From contig NZ_SJKA01000001.1 of assembly GCF_004331435.1 (NCBI RefSeq), positions 62,001 to 126,000 of the forward strand: a stretch of 64,000 nt of DNA. Direction: 5' to 3'. Numbering within the stretch: the stretch's first letter is position 1; every line of letters starts with the position of its first letter. The translations under genes and the position numbers were made by a program. Positions 16,188 through 23,932 of this stretch are shown in pieces. The notes beneath the pieces are model-generated. The model was not told the DNA's origin, did no database searches, and saw nothing but the letters and a program-made list of their open reading frames with translations. The DNA is from Kribbella sindirgiensis (GTDB lineage: Bacteria > Actinomycetota > Actinomycetes > Propionibacteriales > Kribbellaceae).

Positions 16188-16613
16188 GTGGACGAGGCCG
16201 CCTGGAGACAGACATTGCATGCTGTAGGCAACCGCCTGAAGTTGCAGCCACCCGCCGACCCCGGCGAGATCGCGGCCGTCGAACGTCAACTGGGCATCGC
16301 GTTCCCCGCCGAGCTGCGTGCGCTGTACGCGGCGACGAACGGCATCTACGACAGGCCTGGCCAGTGGTTCGTGATGTGGCCTCTCGCGGACGTTGCGAAC
16401 TCGAACCTTGCCGCCTGGAGTGGAGGGGCACCAGAGGCCCGCCAGAAACTCTTAGGCTTCGGCGACGACGGCACGGGAGCCCCCTTCTGCATCGCAGTAG
16501 ACGGCGAGCCCATCGTCCTGACCTGGTCACCAATCGCACAGGAAGTGCGGCCACTCGCTGCCACCCTGCACGAGTTCTGGTTGAGCTGGCTGTCGGGGGA
16601 CATCAGGACCTGA
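16188..16613 (+). CDS. SMI1/KNR4 (SUKH) domain protein
   Basis: 141 residues from a GTG. The SUKH core is visible: 'PADPGEIAAVERQLGIAFPA', 'ELRALYAATNGIYDRPGQWF', then 'LLGFGDDGTGAPFCIAVDGE' and a C-terminal 'ATLHEFWLSWLSGD'. SUKH proteins often act as immunity proteins against polymorphic toxins, but no toxin gene is adjacent, so it may be an orphan immunity gene or have a housekeeping role. The next gene, on the other strand, is of similar general type. Confidence 0.8.
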   Translation: MDEAAWRQTLHAVGNRLKLQPPADPGEIAAVERQLGIAFPAELRALYAATNGIYDRPGQWFVMWPLADVANSNLAAWSGGAPEARQKLLGFGDDGTGAPFCIAVDGEPIVLTWSPIAQEVRPLAATLHEFWLSWLSGDIRT

Positions 16614-16628
16614 CGCTCCCGCGTGGGG

Positions 16629-17288
16629 TCAGCTCAGCTTGGTCGGGTGGCCGTACTGGGTGACGTATGCCTGCTGGTTCGGGGTTAGTGACGTTCGATC
16701 GACGGCGGAGTGGTAGAAGATTTCGTTGTCCATCCACCAGCGCCAGGTGAATTCGGCGAAAGAGTCGGCGACTACGACGTACTCGGTGGAGTCCAGCGGA
16801 GGATCGTCGGGGTCGGGGGTGAAGCCGGCGGGGGACATTGTGCCGACTACAACGGAGGTGCCTTCGTCGCCCAGGTAGAGGAGCCAGTGATAGACCCATT
16901 GGGAGTCTGAGATCAGGTGCAGGAGGCGACCGCCTTCGACGGCGACGATGAAGTCACCTAGGTCGAAGTACGAGTCGGTGGCGCTTCTCAGGCGGTCGCG
17001 GAGTCCTTCGTCCAGGAAGCGCGCGAAGTCGTCGGGGATGGTCGCGTCGTCCCCGAGAAGCTCCGCCACAGTCTGCGCCGACAAATCCCGTACGGCGTCG
17101 TCCGAGGCGTCCGCGAGGTGGTCCTCGGGGTGGCGGGGTGCGTTCCGGAGCCATTTGAAGTCGCCTACGTCGGCGGGGGCGGGAGGGCGTTCGTCGTAGC
17201 CGACGTACGTGGCGAAGGACCGCTCCGAGTACGTGCCGGGGACCTGGATGGTTACCCACCGGTGCGGGAGCTGGGTAAGGAAAAGCAC
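16629..17288 (-). CDS. Hypothetical protein, possibly SUKH-like
   Basis: 219 residues from a GTG; not recognised with certainty. It is acidic and rich in aromatic residues: 'DFARFLDEGLRDRLRSATDS', 'FIVAVEGGRLLHLISDSQWV', 'YHWLLYLGDEGTSVVVG', 'FAEFTWRWWMDNEIFY'. The 'YHWLLYLG' and 'EYVVVADSFAEF' strands resemble the later part of SUKH-type proteins, and it lies tail-to-tail with a SUKH gene. An orphan immunity protein is possible. No membrane segment or signal peptide. Confidence 0.6.
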   Translation of the reverse strand: MLFLTQLPHRWVTIQVPGTYSERSFATYVGYDERPPAPADVGDFKWLRNAPRHPEDHLADASDDAVRDLSAQTVAELLGDDATIPDDFARFLDEGLRDRLRSATDSYFDLGDFIVAVEGGRLLHLISDSQWVYHWLLYLGDEGTSVVVGTMSPAGFTPDPDDPPLDSTEYVVVADSFAEFTWRWWMDNEIFYHSAVDRTSLTPNQQAYVTQYGHPTKLS

Positions 17289-17325
17289 GGGCCTACCGTC
17301 CCACAGCGTTGTTAGTGTTCCTGGG

Positions 17326-18747
17326 GTGTCTGGTCTGTTGCCGCGTTCTGCGCCTGGTGCTGTGGGGGTCTCGGGGCGTTCGGTTCTCGAGTTGCTGGAT
17401 CGGCTCGAGGCGGAGTCCGTTGAGTGTCACTCGATCATGGTTGTACGGCGGGGGCACGTCGTCGCGGAAGGCTGGTGGGCGCCGTACTCGGCGGAACGCC
17501 CGCATCTGCTCTACTCGCTGACCAAGTCCTTCACCTCGATCGCGGTGGGCCTCGCGGTCGCCGACGGGCTGCTCGCGCTGGACGATCGGTTGGTCGACGT
17601 ACTGCCTGATCACGTTCCGGACGACGTCTCGGAGCAGGGTCGCCGGATCACCGTTCAGCACCTGCTCACGATGACGGCCGGCCACGCCGAGGACAGTCTC
17701 GAAGAGGCCTGGCGACGGGAACCGGGCGATCTGGTGAAGGGCTTCCTCCGTACGCCGTTCGCCGCGCCGGAGGGATCGCAGCACACCTACGACAACTCGA
17801 CCACGTTCGTCCTGGCCCGGATGGTCGAACGGGTGACGGGCCGCGGCCTCCCGGAGTTCCTCGACGAACGCATCTTCAAGCCCATGGGCATCGACCACGC
17901 CGAGTGGGACCGGGTGGCGAGCGGTGCCGCGTTCGGGTTCCACGGGCTGCACCTCACCACCGAGGCGGTCGCCGCGTTCGGTGAACTGCTCCTCCGCGGC
18001 GGTGTGTGGCGCGGCCGCCAACTGGTCCCGCGTGAATGGATCGAGCTGGCGACCCGCCGGCACGTCGACACGTTGCCGCTCCCGAACTGGCGGCGGAACC
18101 CGGAGTTCCTGTTCGGGTACGGCTACCAGTTCTGGATGTCGCAGCACGGCTTCCACGGCAACGGCGCCTTCGGCCAGTACTGCGTGGTTGCCCCGGCTCA
18201 CGATCTGGTGATCGTCGTGACCGGCTCCATCGAGCAGGAACACGCGCTGCCCGGCCTGTTCTGGGAGTGCCTGTTGCCCAGCCTCGACGCCCCGGAAAGC
18301 GCGGCGGACGACGAACTGCTCGCCGACCGGCTGCGGCAACTGACGTTCACGCCGGTGCAGGGTGAGGCCAACCCGGAGCGCTCCGCCAAGGCCAGGCTCA
18401 AGGCGTCCACGCCGGACTCGCCGCTGCCCGACGGCACCACTGTCACCGTCGATCCCGCGGGCGACGGGTGGCGCCTGCGACTCGGAGAGCTCCTCGATTT
18501 CGAGGTCGGTCACGGCGAATGGCGGGAGAGCTCGCCACTCGGCCGTCCAGTGGTCGCGACAGGTGCCTGGCAGGACAACACGTTCGTCGCCGAACTGTTC
18601 GTGATCACGAGCCCGCACCGGGTCCGGGTGGTGGTCGACGCCGAGGCGGGGACCGCGGTGGCCACCTGGAACACCCTGCCGCTGACCGGCCCCAATCTGG
18701 TGTTGCACGTCCAGTCGCCGCTGATGACCCGCCCCGACGTCTCCTAG
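17326..18747 (+). CDS. Beta-lactamase-fold serine hydrolase (class C/penicillin-binding-like)
   Basis: 473 residues from a GTG at 17326, 37 bp from the divergent gene. The Ser-x-x-Lys nucleophile is in 'HLLYSLTKSFTSIAVGLAV', the Tyr-x-Asn in 'HTYDNSTTFV', and the third motif is represented by 'HGNGAFGQYCVV'. These are the signatures of the esterase/D-aminopeptidase/class C beta-lactamase group. The last 110 residues form an extra beta-rich domain. No signal peptide is evident, so a cytosolic esterase or amidohydrolase is more likely than a lactamase. Confidence 0.85.
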   Translation: MSGLLPRSAPGAVGVSGRSVLELLDRLEAESVECHSIMVVRRGHVVAEGWWAPYSAERPHLLYSLTKSFTSIAVGLAVADGLLALDDRLVDVLPDHVPDDVSEQGRRITVQHLLTMTAGHAEDSLEEAWRREPGDLVKGFLRTPFAAPEGSQHTYDNSTTFVLARMVERVTGRGLPEFLDERIFKPMGIDHAEWDRVASGAAFGFHGLHLTTEAVAAFGELLLRGGVWRGRQLVPREWIELATRRHVDTLPLPNWRRNPEFLFGYGYQFWMSQHGFHGNGAFGQYCVVAPAHDLVIVVTGSIEQEHALPGLFWECLLPSLDAPESAADDELLADRLRQLTFTPVQGEANPERSAKARLKASTPDSPLPDGTTVTVDPAGDGWRLRLGELLDFEVGHGEWRESSPLGRPVVATGAWQDNTFVAELFVITSPHRVRVVVDAEAGTAVATWNTLPLTGPNLVLHVQSPLMTRPDVS

Positions 18748-18750
18748 GCC

Positions 18751-19635
18751 CTAGCGGGTCAGGAAGGTCTCTTCCGTCAGGTGGGCGAGCTTGGCGGGGT
18801 TCCGTACGGCGTACAGGCCGGCGATCTTGCCGTCCTCCACGTGGAGAACGGTGACCGTGTCCACCTCGTCGCTGAAGCGGAGGATCAGTGCCGGTTGCCC
18901 GTTGATCTGGGTGATCTCGAGGGACCCTTCCGCCAGACGCTCGACAGCCAGCGCGAGCAGGCGGGCGACCTTCTCGGCGCCGACGACCGGACGCGGGAGG
19001 GCCTGCACCACGCCGCCGCCGTCGCCCAGGAAGACCACATCAGGGGCGAGAATGTCGACCAGGCCCTGGAGGTCGCCGGTGTTCACGGCACGCTGGAACG
19101 CCTCCAGCGCGTCGCGGGTCTGGTTGGCGGAGACGACGCCGCGCGGGCGGCGGGCGGCCACATGAGAGCGGGCCCGGTGCGCCACCTGGCGAACGGCTTC
19201 AGGTGTCTTGTCGACCGCCTTGGCGATCTCGTCGTAGTCGAGACCGAACACCTCGCGGAGAACGAACACGGCCCGTTCGGTCGGCTTGAGCGTTTCGAGG
19301 ACCAGCAGCATCGCCATCGACACGCTGTCGGCGAGTTCGACGTCCTCGGCGACGTCCGGCGCGGTGAGCAGCGGTTCGGGCAGCCACGGTCCGACGTACG
19401 ACTCCTTGCGGCGGCCGAGGGTGCGGAGGCGCTGCAAGGCCTGGCGGCTGGCGATCCGGACCAGGTACGCGCGGTGGTCCTGCACCGTGTCGAGGTCCAC
19501 CTTGACCCAGCGCAACCAGGTCTCCTGCAGGACGTCCTCGGCGTCCGCGGCCGAGCCGAGGAGTTCGTAGGCGACGGTGAACAAGAGATTGCGATGGGCA
19601 ACGAAGGCCTCGGTGGCCCGGTCGGTACCGGTCAT
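18751..19635 (-). CDS. sigJ: RNA polymerase sigma factor, ECF41 family (SigJ-like)
   Basis: 294 residues from an ATG with GGAG upstream. Region 2 ('RNLLFTVAYELLGSAADAED') and region 4 ('ERAVFVLREVFGLDYDEIAK') are followed by a SnoaL-like C-terminal domain of about 120 residues. The three signatures of ECF41 sigma factors are present: WLPEPLL in the linker between regions 2 and 4, DGGG, and NPAKL near the end. In this family the C-terminal domain replaces the anti-sigma factor and modulates activity. It is divergent from a carboxymuconolactone-decarboxylase-family gene, the standard ECF41 partner. Confidence 0.92.
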   Translation of the reverse strand: MTGTDRATEAFVAHRNLLFTVAYELLGSAADAEDVLQETWLRWVKVDLDTVQDHRAYLVRIASRQALQRLRTLGRRKESYVGPWLPEPLLTAPDVAEDVELADSVSMAMLLVLETLKPTERAVFVLREVFGLDYDEIAKAVDKTPEAVRQVAHRARSHVAARRPRGVVSANQTRDALEAFQRAVNTGDLQGLVDILAPDVVFLGDGGGVVQALPRPVVGAEKVARLLALAVERLAEGSLEITQINGQPALILRFSDEVDTVTVLHVEDGKIAGLYAVRNPAKLAHLTEETFLTR

Positions 19636-19671
19636 GACTTGGCTCCTTCTGCGCGCGTGTGTCACCCACAA

Positions 19672-19698
19672 GATGCCGCCCGCGCCGATCTTGTGACA
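19672..19698 (-). promoter_or_regulatory. ECF41-type promoter of the sigma factor gene
   Basis: On the minus strand TGTCACA (19698-19692) is followed by exactly 16 bases and CATC (19675-19672), 36 bp before the sigma ATG. The published ECF41 consensus is TGTCACA and CGTC, so the -35 is perfect and the -10 has one change. Autoregulation is the expected outcome. Confidence 0.7.
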
Positions 19699-19733
19699 TC
19701 GGAGCCGGTATGGCGCTCGTCACGCCGGCCGGC

Positions 19734-19760
19734 TGTCACGGGACCGGGGCCGGTGGCATC
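19734..19760 (+). promoter_or_regulatory. ECF41-type promoter of the carboxymuconolactone-decarboxylase-family gene
   Basis: TGTCACG (19734-19740), 16 bases, CATC (19757-19760), 40 bp before the ATG at 19801. It has the same -35 core, spacer length and -10 as the minus-strand promoter of the divergent sigma gene, which strongly suggests both are read by the same sigma factor. Confidence 0.7.
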
Positions 19761-19800
19761 TCGTGGTCATCCAGTAGATCGCACAGTGAGGACGACGACG

Positions 19801-20289
19801 ATGGAACCCCGTATCGACCTGATGCAGAACGAATTCGGCGGCAAGCTCGCGAAGCGGATGTACGCGGTCCACAGCCTCGTGCAGCAGACCGGCCTGCCGA
19901 CGGCGACCCAGAACCTGGTGATGCTCCGGGCCAGCCAGATCAACGGCTGCGGAAACTGCATCGACATCCACGCGAAAGAGGCCGCGGCCGAGGGCGAGAC
20001 CACGACTCGCCTGAACCTGGTCGCCGGCTGGCGGCACTCGACGGTGTTCACCGAGGAGGAGCAGGCCGCGCTGGCGATGACCGAGGAGGCGACCCGGCTC
20101 GCCGACGCGTCCGACGGCGTCTCGGACGAGACGTGGGCCCGCGCGGCGAAGTACTACGACGAGAACCAGCTGATCGGGCTGGTCACGCTGATCGCCATGA
20201 TCAACGCGACCAACCGGATGGCCGTCACCCTCAACCAGCTCGGCGGCTCCTACGAGCCCGGTCTGATGGCGGCCGTTGTCAGCAGCTGA
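19801..20289 (+). CDS. Carboxymuconolactone decarboxylase / AhpD-like family protein
   Basis: 162 residues. The AhpD-type redox motif Cys-x-x-Cys with downstream His is present: 'NGCGNCIDIHAKEAAAEGET'. The preceding 'LVMLRASQI' and the following helices fit the family. AhpD-like members act as thioredoxin-like peroxide reductases, and this family is the usual gene paired with ECF41 sigma factors. With the matching promoter at 19734 it is the predicted target of the divergent sigma factor, probably in an oxidative or electrophile response. Confidence 0.92.
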   Translation: MEPRIDLMQNEFGGKLAKRMYAVHSLVQQTGLPTATQNLVMLRASQINGCGNCIDIHAKEAAAEGETTTRLNLVAGWRHSTVFTEEEQAALAMTEEATRLADASDGVSDETWARAAKYYDENQLIGLVTLIAMINATNRMAVTLNQLGGSYEPGLMAAVVSS

Positions 20290-20290
20290 A

Positions 20291-20812
20291 CTACTCCGCG
20301 GCGGCCGCGGCCGGGAGGTCCCAGATGCGACCGGATGTCCAGGCGTACTCCCAGGCCTGGATGTCCGGGGGCTCGATGCCGAGGCCGGTGAGGATCGCGC
20401 AGACCTGTTCGCGGTGGTGGTTGGCGTGGTTGATCGCCTGGGCGACGAAGATCCCCGCGCGCGTCTCCCGGGTGTTGTCGTCGATGACGATCACGCGGTC
20501 GACGTCGAACGGCTGGGTGAGGAAGTACTCCCAGAGCACGCCGGCCTCGGCGTTCCAGGTGGCCAGCGTCTCCAGATCGGTCGCCGGTTCGGTGTCGACG
20601 TACTCGAGTGGCCGGTCGACGATTCGGCGCAGGTAGCTGCCGTCGCACCGGACGATGTGGTCGAGGGTCGCGAGGATGCCGCCGTACGTGCCGACGCCGG
20701 TGATCTCCAGCTGCTCGGCGGTCAGGTTCTGGGCGCGGCAGAACTCGATCAGGCTGCCGGTCGCCCAGTTGTTGTGCCGGATGGGGTCGTAGAGCAGATC
20801 GTTGAGTCCCAT
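20291..20812 (-). CDS. DinB family protein
   Basis: 173 residues of a four-helix DinB-fold protein. Metal-binding His residues are visible in 'ILATLDHIVRCDGSYLRRIV' and in 'AINHANHHREQVCAILTGLG'. DinB-fold proteins in actinobacteria include mycothiol-dependent transferases, so a thiol-transfer detoxification role is possible, but the substrate is unknown. It faces the carboxymuconolactone-decarboxylase-family gene end to end, with one base between stops. Confidence 0.85.
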   Translation of the reverse strand: MGLNDLLYDPIRHNNWATGSLIEFCRAQNLTAEQLEITGVGTYGGILATLDHIVRCDGSYLRRIVDRPLEYVDTEPATDLETLATWNAEAGVLWEYFLTQPFDVDRVIVIDDNTRETRAGIFVAQAINHANHHREQVCAILTGLGIEPPDIQAWEYAWTSGRIWDLPAAAAAE

Positions 20813-20882
20813 ACTTCACGCTAGCCGCGCCCGCCGGGCCCGGGGTACCGGTTTTCGTCCCCGAGCACGGCGTACGTCGTCG

Positions 20883-21293
20883 TCAGCTCGCGGCGATGTT
20901 GACCATCCAGTTGATGCCGAACCTGTCGGTGACCATGCCGAACTCGTCGCCCCAGATCTGCTTCTCCAGCGGGACCGTCACCTTGCCGCCGTTGGCGGAC
21001 AGCTTCTCGTAGTACCCGCGCAGCTCGTCGCCTTCGCCACTGAGGCTGATCGCGATGTTCTCGCCCGGGTTGTACGGCATGCCCTGCGGTGTGTCGGCGG
21101 CCATCAGCGTGAACCCGCTCGGGGTCTCCAGCTGGCTGTGCATCAGCTTGTCGTCGTCGTCCGGCCCGTGACCGGTGCCGAACTCCTTGAAGGTGTTCGA
21201 GGACAGCTCGCCGCCGAAGACCCCCTGGTAGAACTCCATCGCGGCACGCGCGTCGCCGTCGAACTGGATGTACGGATTGAGCCGAGATGCCAT
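20883..21293 (-). CDS. VOC family protein, PhnB-like
   Basis: 136 residues. 'NPYIQFDGDARAAMEFYQGV' and the later 'MHSQLETPSGFTLMAADTP' and 'ISLSGEGDELRGYYEKLSAN' follow the PhnB-like (3-demethylubiquinone-9 3-methyltransferase-like) pattern, ending with 'EFGMVTDRFGINWMVNI'. Function in this group is mostly unknown; some confer resistance to small molecules. It is a single gene with its own leader of about 120 bp shared with a divergent VOC gene. Confidence 0.85.
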   Translation of the reverse strand: MASRLNPYIQFDGDARAAMEFYQGVFGGELSSNTFKEFGTGHGPDDDDKLMHSQLETPSGFTLMAADTPQGMPYNPGENIAISLSGEGDELRGYYEKLSANGGKVTVPLEKQIWGDEFGMVTDRFGINWMVNIAAS

Positions 21294-21413
21294 CGAACCT
21301 TCCTTCCCCCAAACGGCCGGACCCTCTGGCCCGGCGCCCATGCTCCGCACAGTAGACCCGGCCGCCGACAGTCCGCGACCCCTGGAAACTCGCCATCCAG
21401 TTAAGGTCTCGGC

Positions 21414-21788
21414 ATGTTGCTGCGACACATCACGATCGATGCCGGAAACCCCTACAAGCTCGCGCAGTTCTGGAGTACCGTGACCGGCTGGCCAGTGGCC
21501 GACGGGGACGTGCCGGGAGACGACGAGGTCCTGGTGCAGGCGCCGGCGCCGCTTCCCGGGCTCCTGTTCATCGCGGTCCCGGAAGGAAAGTCCGTGAAGA
21601 ACCGGGTGCACCTCGACTGGAGCCCGACGGAGCGGACGCGGGATCAGGAGGTCGACCGGATCCTGTCGCTCGGCGGCACGATCCACGAGGACCATCGGGT
21701 CCCGGACGGCCGCGGCTGGGTCACGATGAAGGACCCCGAGGCCAACGAGTTCTGCGTCGAACGCAGCGAAGCGGAGCGCGCCGGCTGA
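21414..21788 (+). CDS. VOC family protein (Glyoxalase_6-like)
   Basis: 124 residues with one glyoxalase-type pair of modules: 'LRHITIDAGNPYKLAQFWST' at the start, the central 'NRVHLDWSPTERTRDQEVDR' and the ending 'GWVTMKDPEANEFCVERSEA'. The DPEANEFC motif is characteristic of the Glyoxalase_6 group. Single gene, divergent from a second VOC protein; substrate unknown. Confidence 0.85.
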   Translation: MLLRHITIDAGNPYKLAQFWSTVTGWPVADGDVPGDDEVLVQAPAPLPGLLFIAVPEGKSVKNRVHLDWSPTERTRDQEVDRILSLGGTIHEDHRVPDGRGWVTMKDPEANEFCVERSEAERAG

Positions 21789-21931
21789 GCAGACCAGCTC
21801 GTACGCCGCTCGTCCGCACCACCCGTCGTGATCGACCCCCCACGTCCCGTCAACCTATCCAGGAATTGCCTCTTCGGGGATCCTGGTGTGGGGAACCGGG
21901 GGGTTCGCTCCGGGGTGTTGGGGGTAGGAGC

Positions 21932-22834
21932 ATGCAGCGAATTCGGGGGTCACCGCGTCATGTCAGTAAAGGGATGCGGAGGCTGGGGGGCGTCGAGATG
22001 TTGCAACAGGTGCGGGACAAGCCGGGGCATGGGCACCACAGGAAGCCGTCCGCGTGGCGGGCGTTCCTGGGGTCGGTCCTCGCGATCGGTGTGACACTGC
22101 TCGTGGTGGCGTTGCTCGGCGGCGTCCTCGTCGTACTGGACCCGCGGTCGACGAGCGCCGACACCGCCGTCAGCGGGTCGTACAGCGTCCCGTCGGGCGG
22201 GCCGGGGCGCTACGGATCGGGCACCCTCGGTCCGTGGCAGAACCTGATCCACCGGATCAGTCCCGAGGACCAGATCCGCGAGGTGCTCGCGTTCGACGGG
22301 GTCTTCATGTTCGGCGACAGCATCGCCGTCCAGGACAGCGCCGCGCTCGAACGGCTGCTGGCCGATCGCACCGGCGACGCGATCGCCTTCCACGACTGGT
22401 CCGGGCAGCCGGCGTCCGCGGCGGTCGACGCGCTCGAAGAGTGGTCGCGGACCTACGGTCTGCCACGGCGGATCGTGATCGCGGCCGGTACGAACGACAT
22501 CTTCGACCCGCCCGCGTTCGCGGCGCAGATCGAGCGCGCGCTGCGGATCGCCGGTCCGGACCGGACGGTGTACTGGGTGAACGTGTACGTCGACCGCACC
22601 AAGCTGCCGGCCTCCGTACGGGCTGCCGATCGCGCCAACAGCGCGTGGATCAACCAGCAACTGCAGGATGCGGAGATCCGGCACCCGAACCTGCGGATCA
22701 TCGACTGGGCCGGGTTCCTCACGTCCCAGCCGAACGGCCCGGCGCAGTATCTACGGGACGGCGTTCACACCAGCCAGCCGGCCGGCGGGTCCGCCCGCAA
22801 CGAGCTGATCGCGGACGCGATCCGAAATCGCTAG
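21932..22834 (+). CDS. Membrane-anchored SGNH/GDSL-type hydrolase (paralogue 1)
   Basis: 300 residues if it starts at the ATG at 21932; ATGs at 21974 and 21998 are also possible and the ribosome site does not decide. A signal-anchor helix ('AIGVTLLVVALLGGVLVVLD') is followed by the SGNH domain: block I 'GVFMFGDSIAVQDSA' (nucleophile Ser), block III 'AAGTNDIFDPPA', block V 'LRDGVHTS' with the catalytic Asp and His. It likely removes acetyl or other acyl groups from an extracellular glycan. The next gene is a close paralogue and a heparinase-like gene follows. Confidence 0.83.
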   Translation: MQRIRGSPRHVSKGMRRLGGVEMLQQVRDKPGHGHHRKPSAWRAFLGSVLAIGVTLLVVALLGGVLVVLDPRSTSADTAVSGSYSVPSGGPGRYGSGTLGPWQNLIHRISPEDQIREVLAFDGVFMFGDSIAVQDSAALERLLADRTGDAIAFHDWSGQPASAAVDALEEWSRTYGLPRRIVIAAGTNDIFDPPAFAAQIERALRIAGPDRTVYWVNVYVDRTKLPASVRAADRANSAWINQQLQDAEIRHPNLRIIDWAGFLTSQPNGPAQYLRDGVHTSQPAGGSARNELIADAIRNR

Positions 22835-22888
22835 GCGCGTGCCAACCTCGACGCCGGTGTGCGCGTGAACAGAGCTGAGGAGGTAGGC

Positions 22889-23644
22889 ATGTTCATCAAG
22901 CGCTGGTCGACCTCGGCCGCCGTCATCGTGGTCCTGACCGCGTTCCTCCTGGCGCTGCTGCATCTCGAAGCACCGTCCGCGCATGCGAAGGCCGCCGCGC
23001 CGGTCGTCAGCTCGGGGGACTACGGATCCGGCGCGCTCGGGTCCTGGCAGGCGAACAACCGGGTGATCTCGAGCAGCGCGGAGGTCCGCCACGTGGTCGC
23101 GTCCGACGGCGTGGTGCTGTTCGGGGACAGCATCGCCGTACAGGACGGCGCGGCGCTCGGCCGGCTCCTCGGGCAACAGCTGGGTACGTCGTTCGCGCAG
23201 TACAGCTGGGCCGGCCAGCCGACGTCCGCCGCGGTCGACGAGATGGCAGTCTGGGACCGCGAGTACGGCCTCCCGCGGCGGATCGTGATGGCGGTCGGGT
23301 CCAACGACATCTTCGATCCGCCGGCGTTCGCGGCACAGGTCGAGCGGGCGCTCCGGATCGCCGGCCCGCAGCGATCCGTGGTCTGGGTCGACGTACAGGT
23401 GTCCCGGACGGACGAGCCGACCGTGGTCCAGGTCGCGGATCAGCGCAACAGCGAGTGGATCAACCTGCAACTGTCGCAGGCAGCGTCGCGGCATCCGAAC
23501 CTGCGGATCGTACATTGGGCCGAGTTCCTCGCGGCCCGGCCTGAGCGGCTGCACACCGACCTGCGTGACGGCCGGCACACGACCGTGCCGACCGGTCAGA
23601 ACGCGCGGAACGCCCTGATTCTGCGGGCGATCCGGACCAGCTGA
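22889..23644 (+). CDS. Secreted or anchored SGNH/GDSL-type hydrolase (paralogue 2)
   Basis: 251 residues from the ATG at 22889, preceded by GAGGAGG. A signal sequence (hydrophobic AVIVVLTAFLLALLHL, then APSAHAKA) is followed by the SGNH domain with 'GVVLFGDSIAVQDG', 'VGSNDIFDPPAF' and 'LRDGRHTT'. About half of the residues match the upstream gene, including the unusual 'DIFDPPAFAAQ' stretch, so the pair arose by tandem duplication. It starts 54 bp after the first and is probably co-transcribed. Extracellular polysaccharide deacylation is the likely role. Confidence 0.85.
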   Translation: MFIKRWSTSAAVIVVLTAFLLALLHLEAPSAHAKAAAPVVSSGDYGSGALGSWQANNRVISSSAEVRHVVASDGVVLFGDSIAVQDGAALGRLLGQQLGTSFAQYSWAGQPTSAAVDEMAVWDREYGLPRRIVMAVGSNDIFDPPAFAAQVERALRIAGPQRSVVWVDVQVSRTDEPTVVQVADQRNSEWINLQLSQAASRHPNLRIVHWAEFLAARPERLHTDLRDGRHTTVPTGQNARNALILRAIRTS

Positions 23645-23932
23645 CGCTGCCCTTCCGGGCAACCGGAAACCGGAGTCGCCGATCCGCGCAACTTTTCGGA
23701 GCACTCACGACATCTATGAGGTAGAGGAAACAATCTGACCTCGGGGGGAACCGATGGCGACGTACACGACAGGAGCAGACCGGCGGATCTGATGCCGGGT
23801 GCAACCTACGGCGACGCGCTCAGCGTTTTCTGAAGCGACACCACCACTTGACTCTGTCCCGGGGATCGCCCCACCCGAATTCAGGTCTAGGCCAGAATAG
23901 TCATGCCCTCGGGCATGTGGGGAGGACCAACG
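23645..23932. other. Non-coding gap before the heparinase-like gene, with a possible 12-codon ORF
   Basis: About 290 bp with no recognisable gene. An ATG at 23754 with GGGGGG upstream opens a 12-codon ORF ending at 23792; this could be a leader peptide or the remains of a lost gene. The stretch is less GC-biased than its surroundings around 23690-23740 (ACTTTTCGG, GAGGAAACAATC), which suggests it contains the promoter of the heparinase-like gene. Confidence 0.35.

Noticed and set aside
16188..17288. Polymorphic toxin-immunity locus
   Set aside because: A SUKH protein and a possible second one are present, but no toxin domain, secretion signal or repeat-bearing effector gene is found near.
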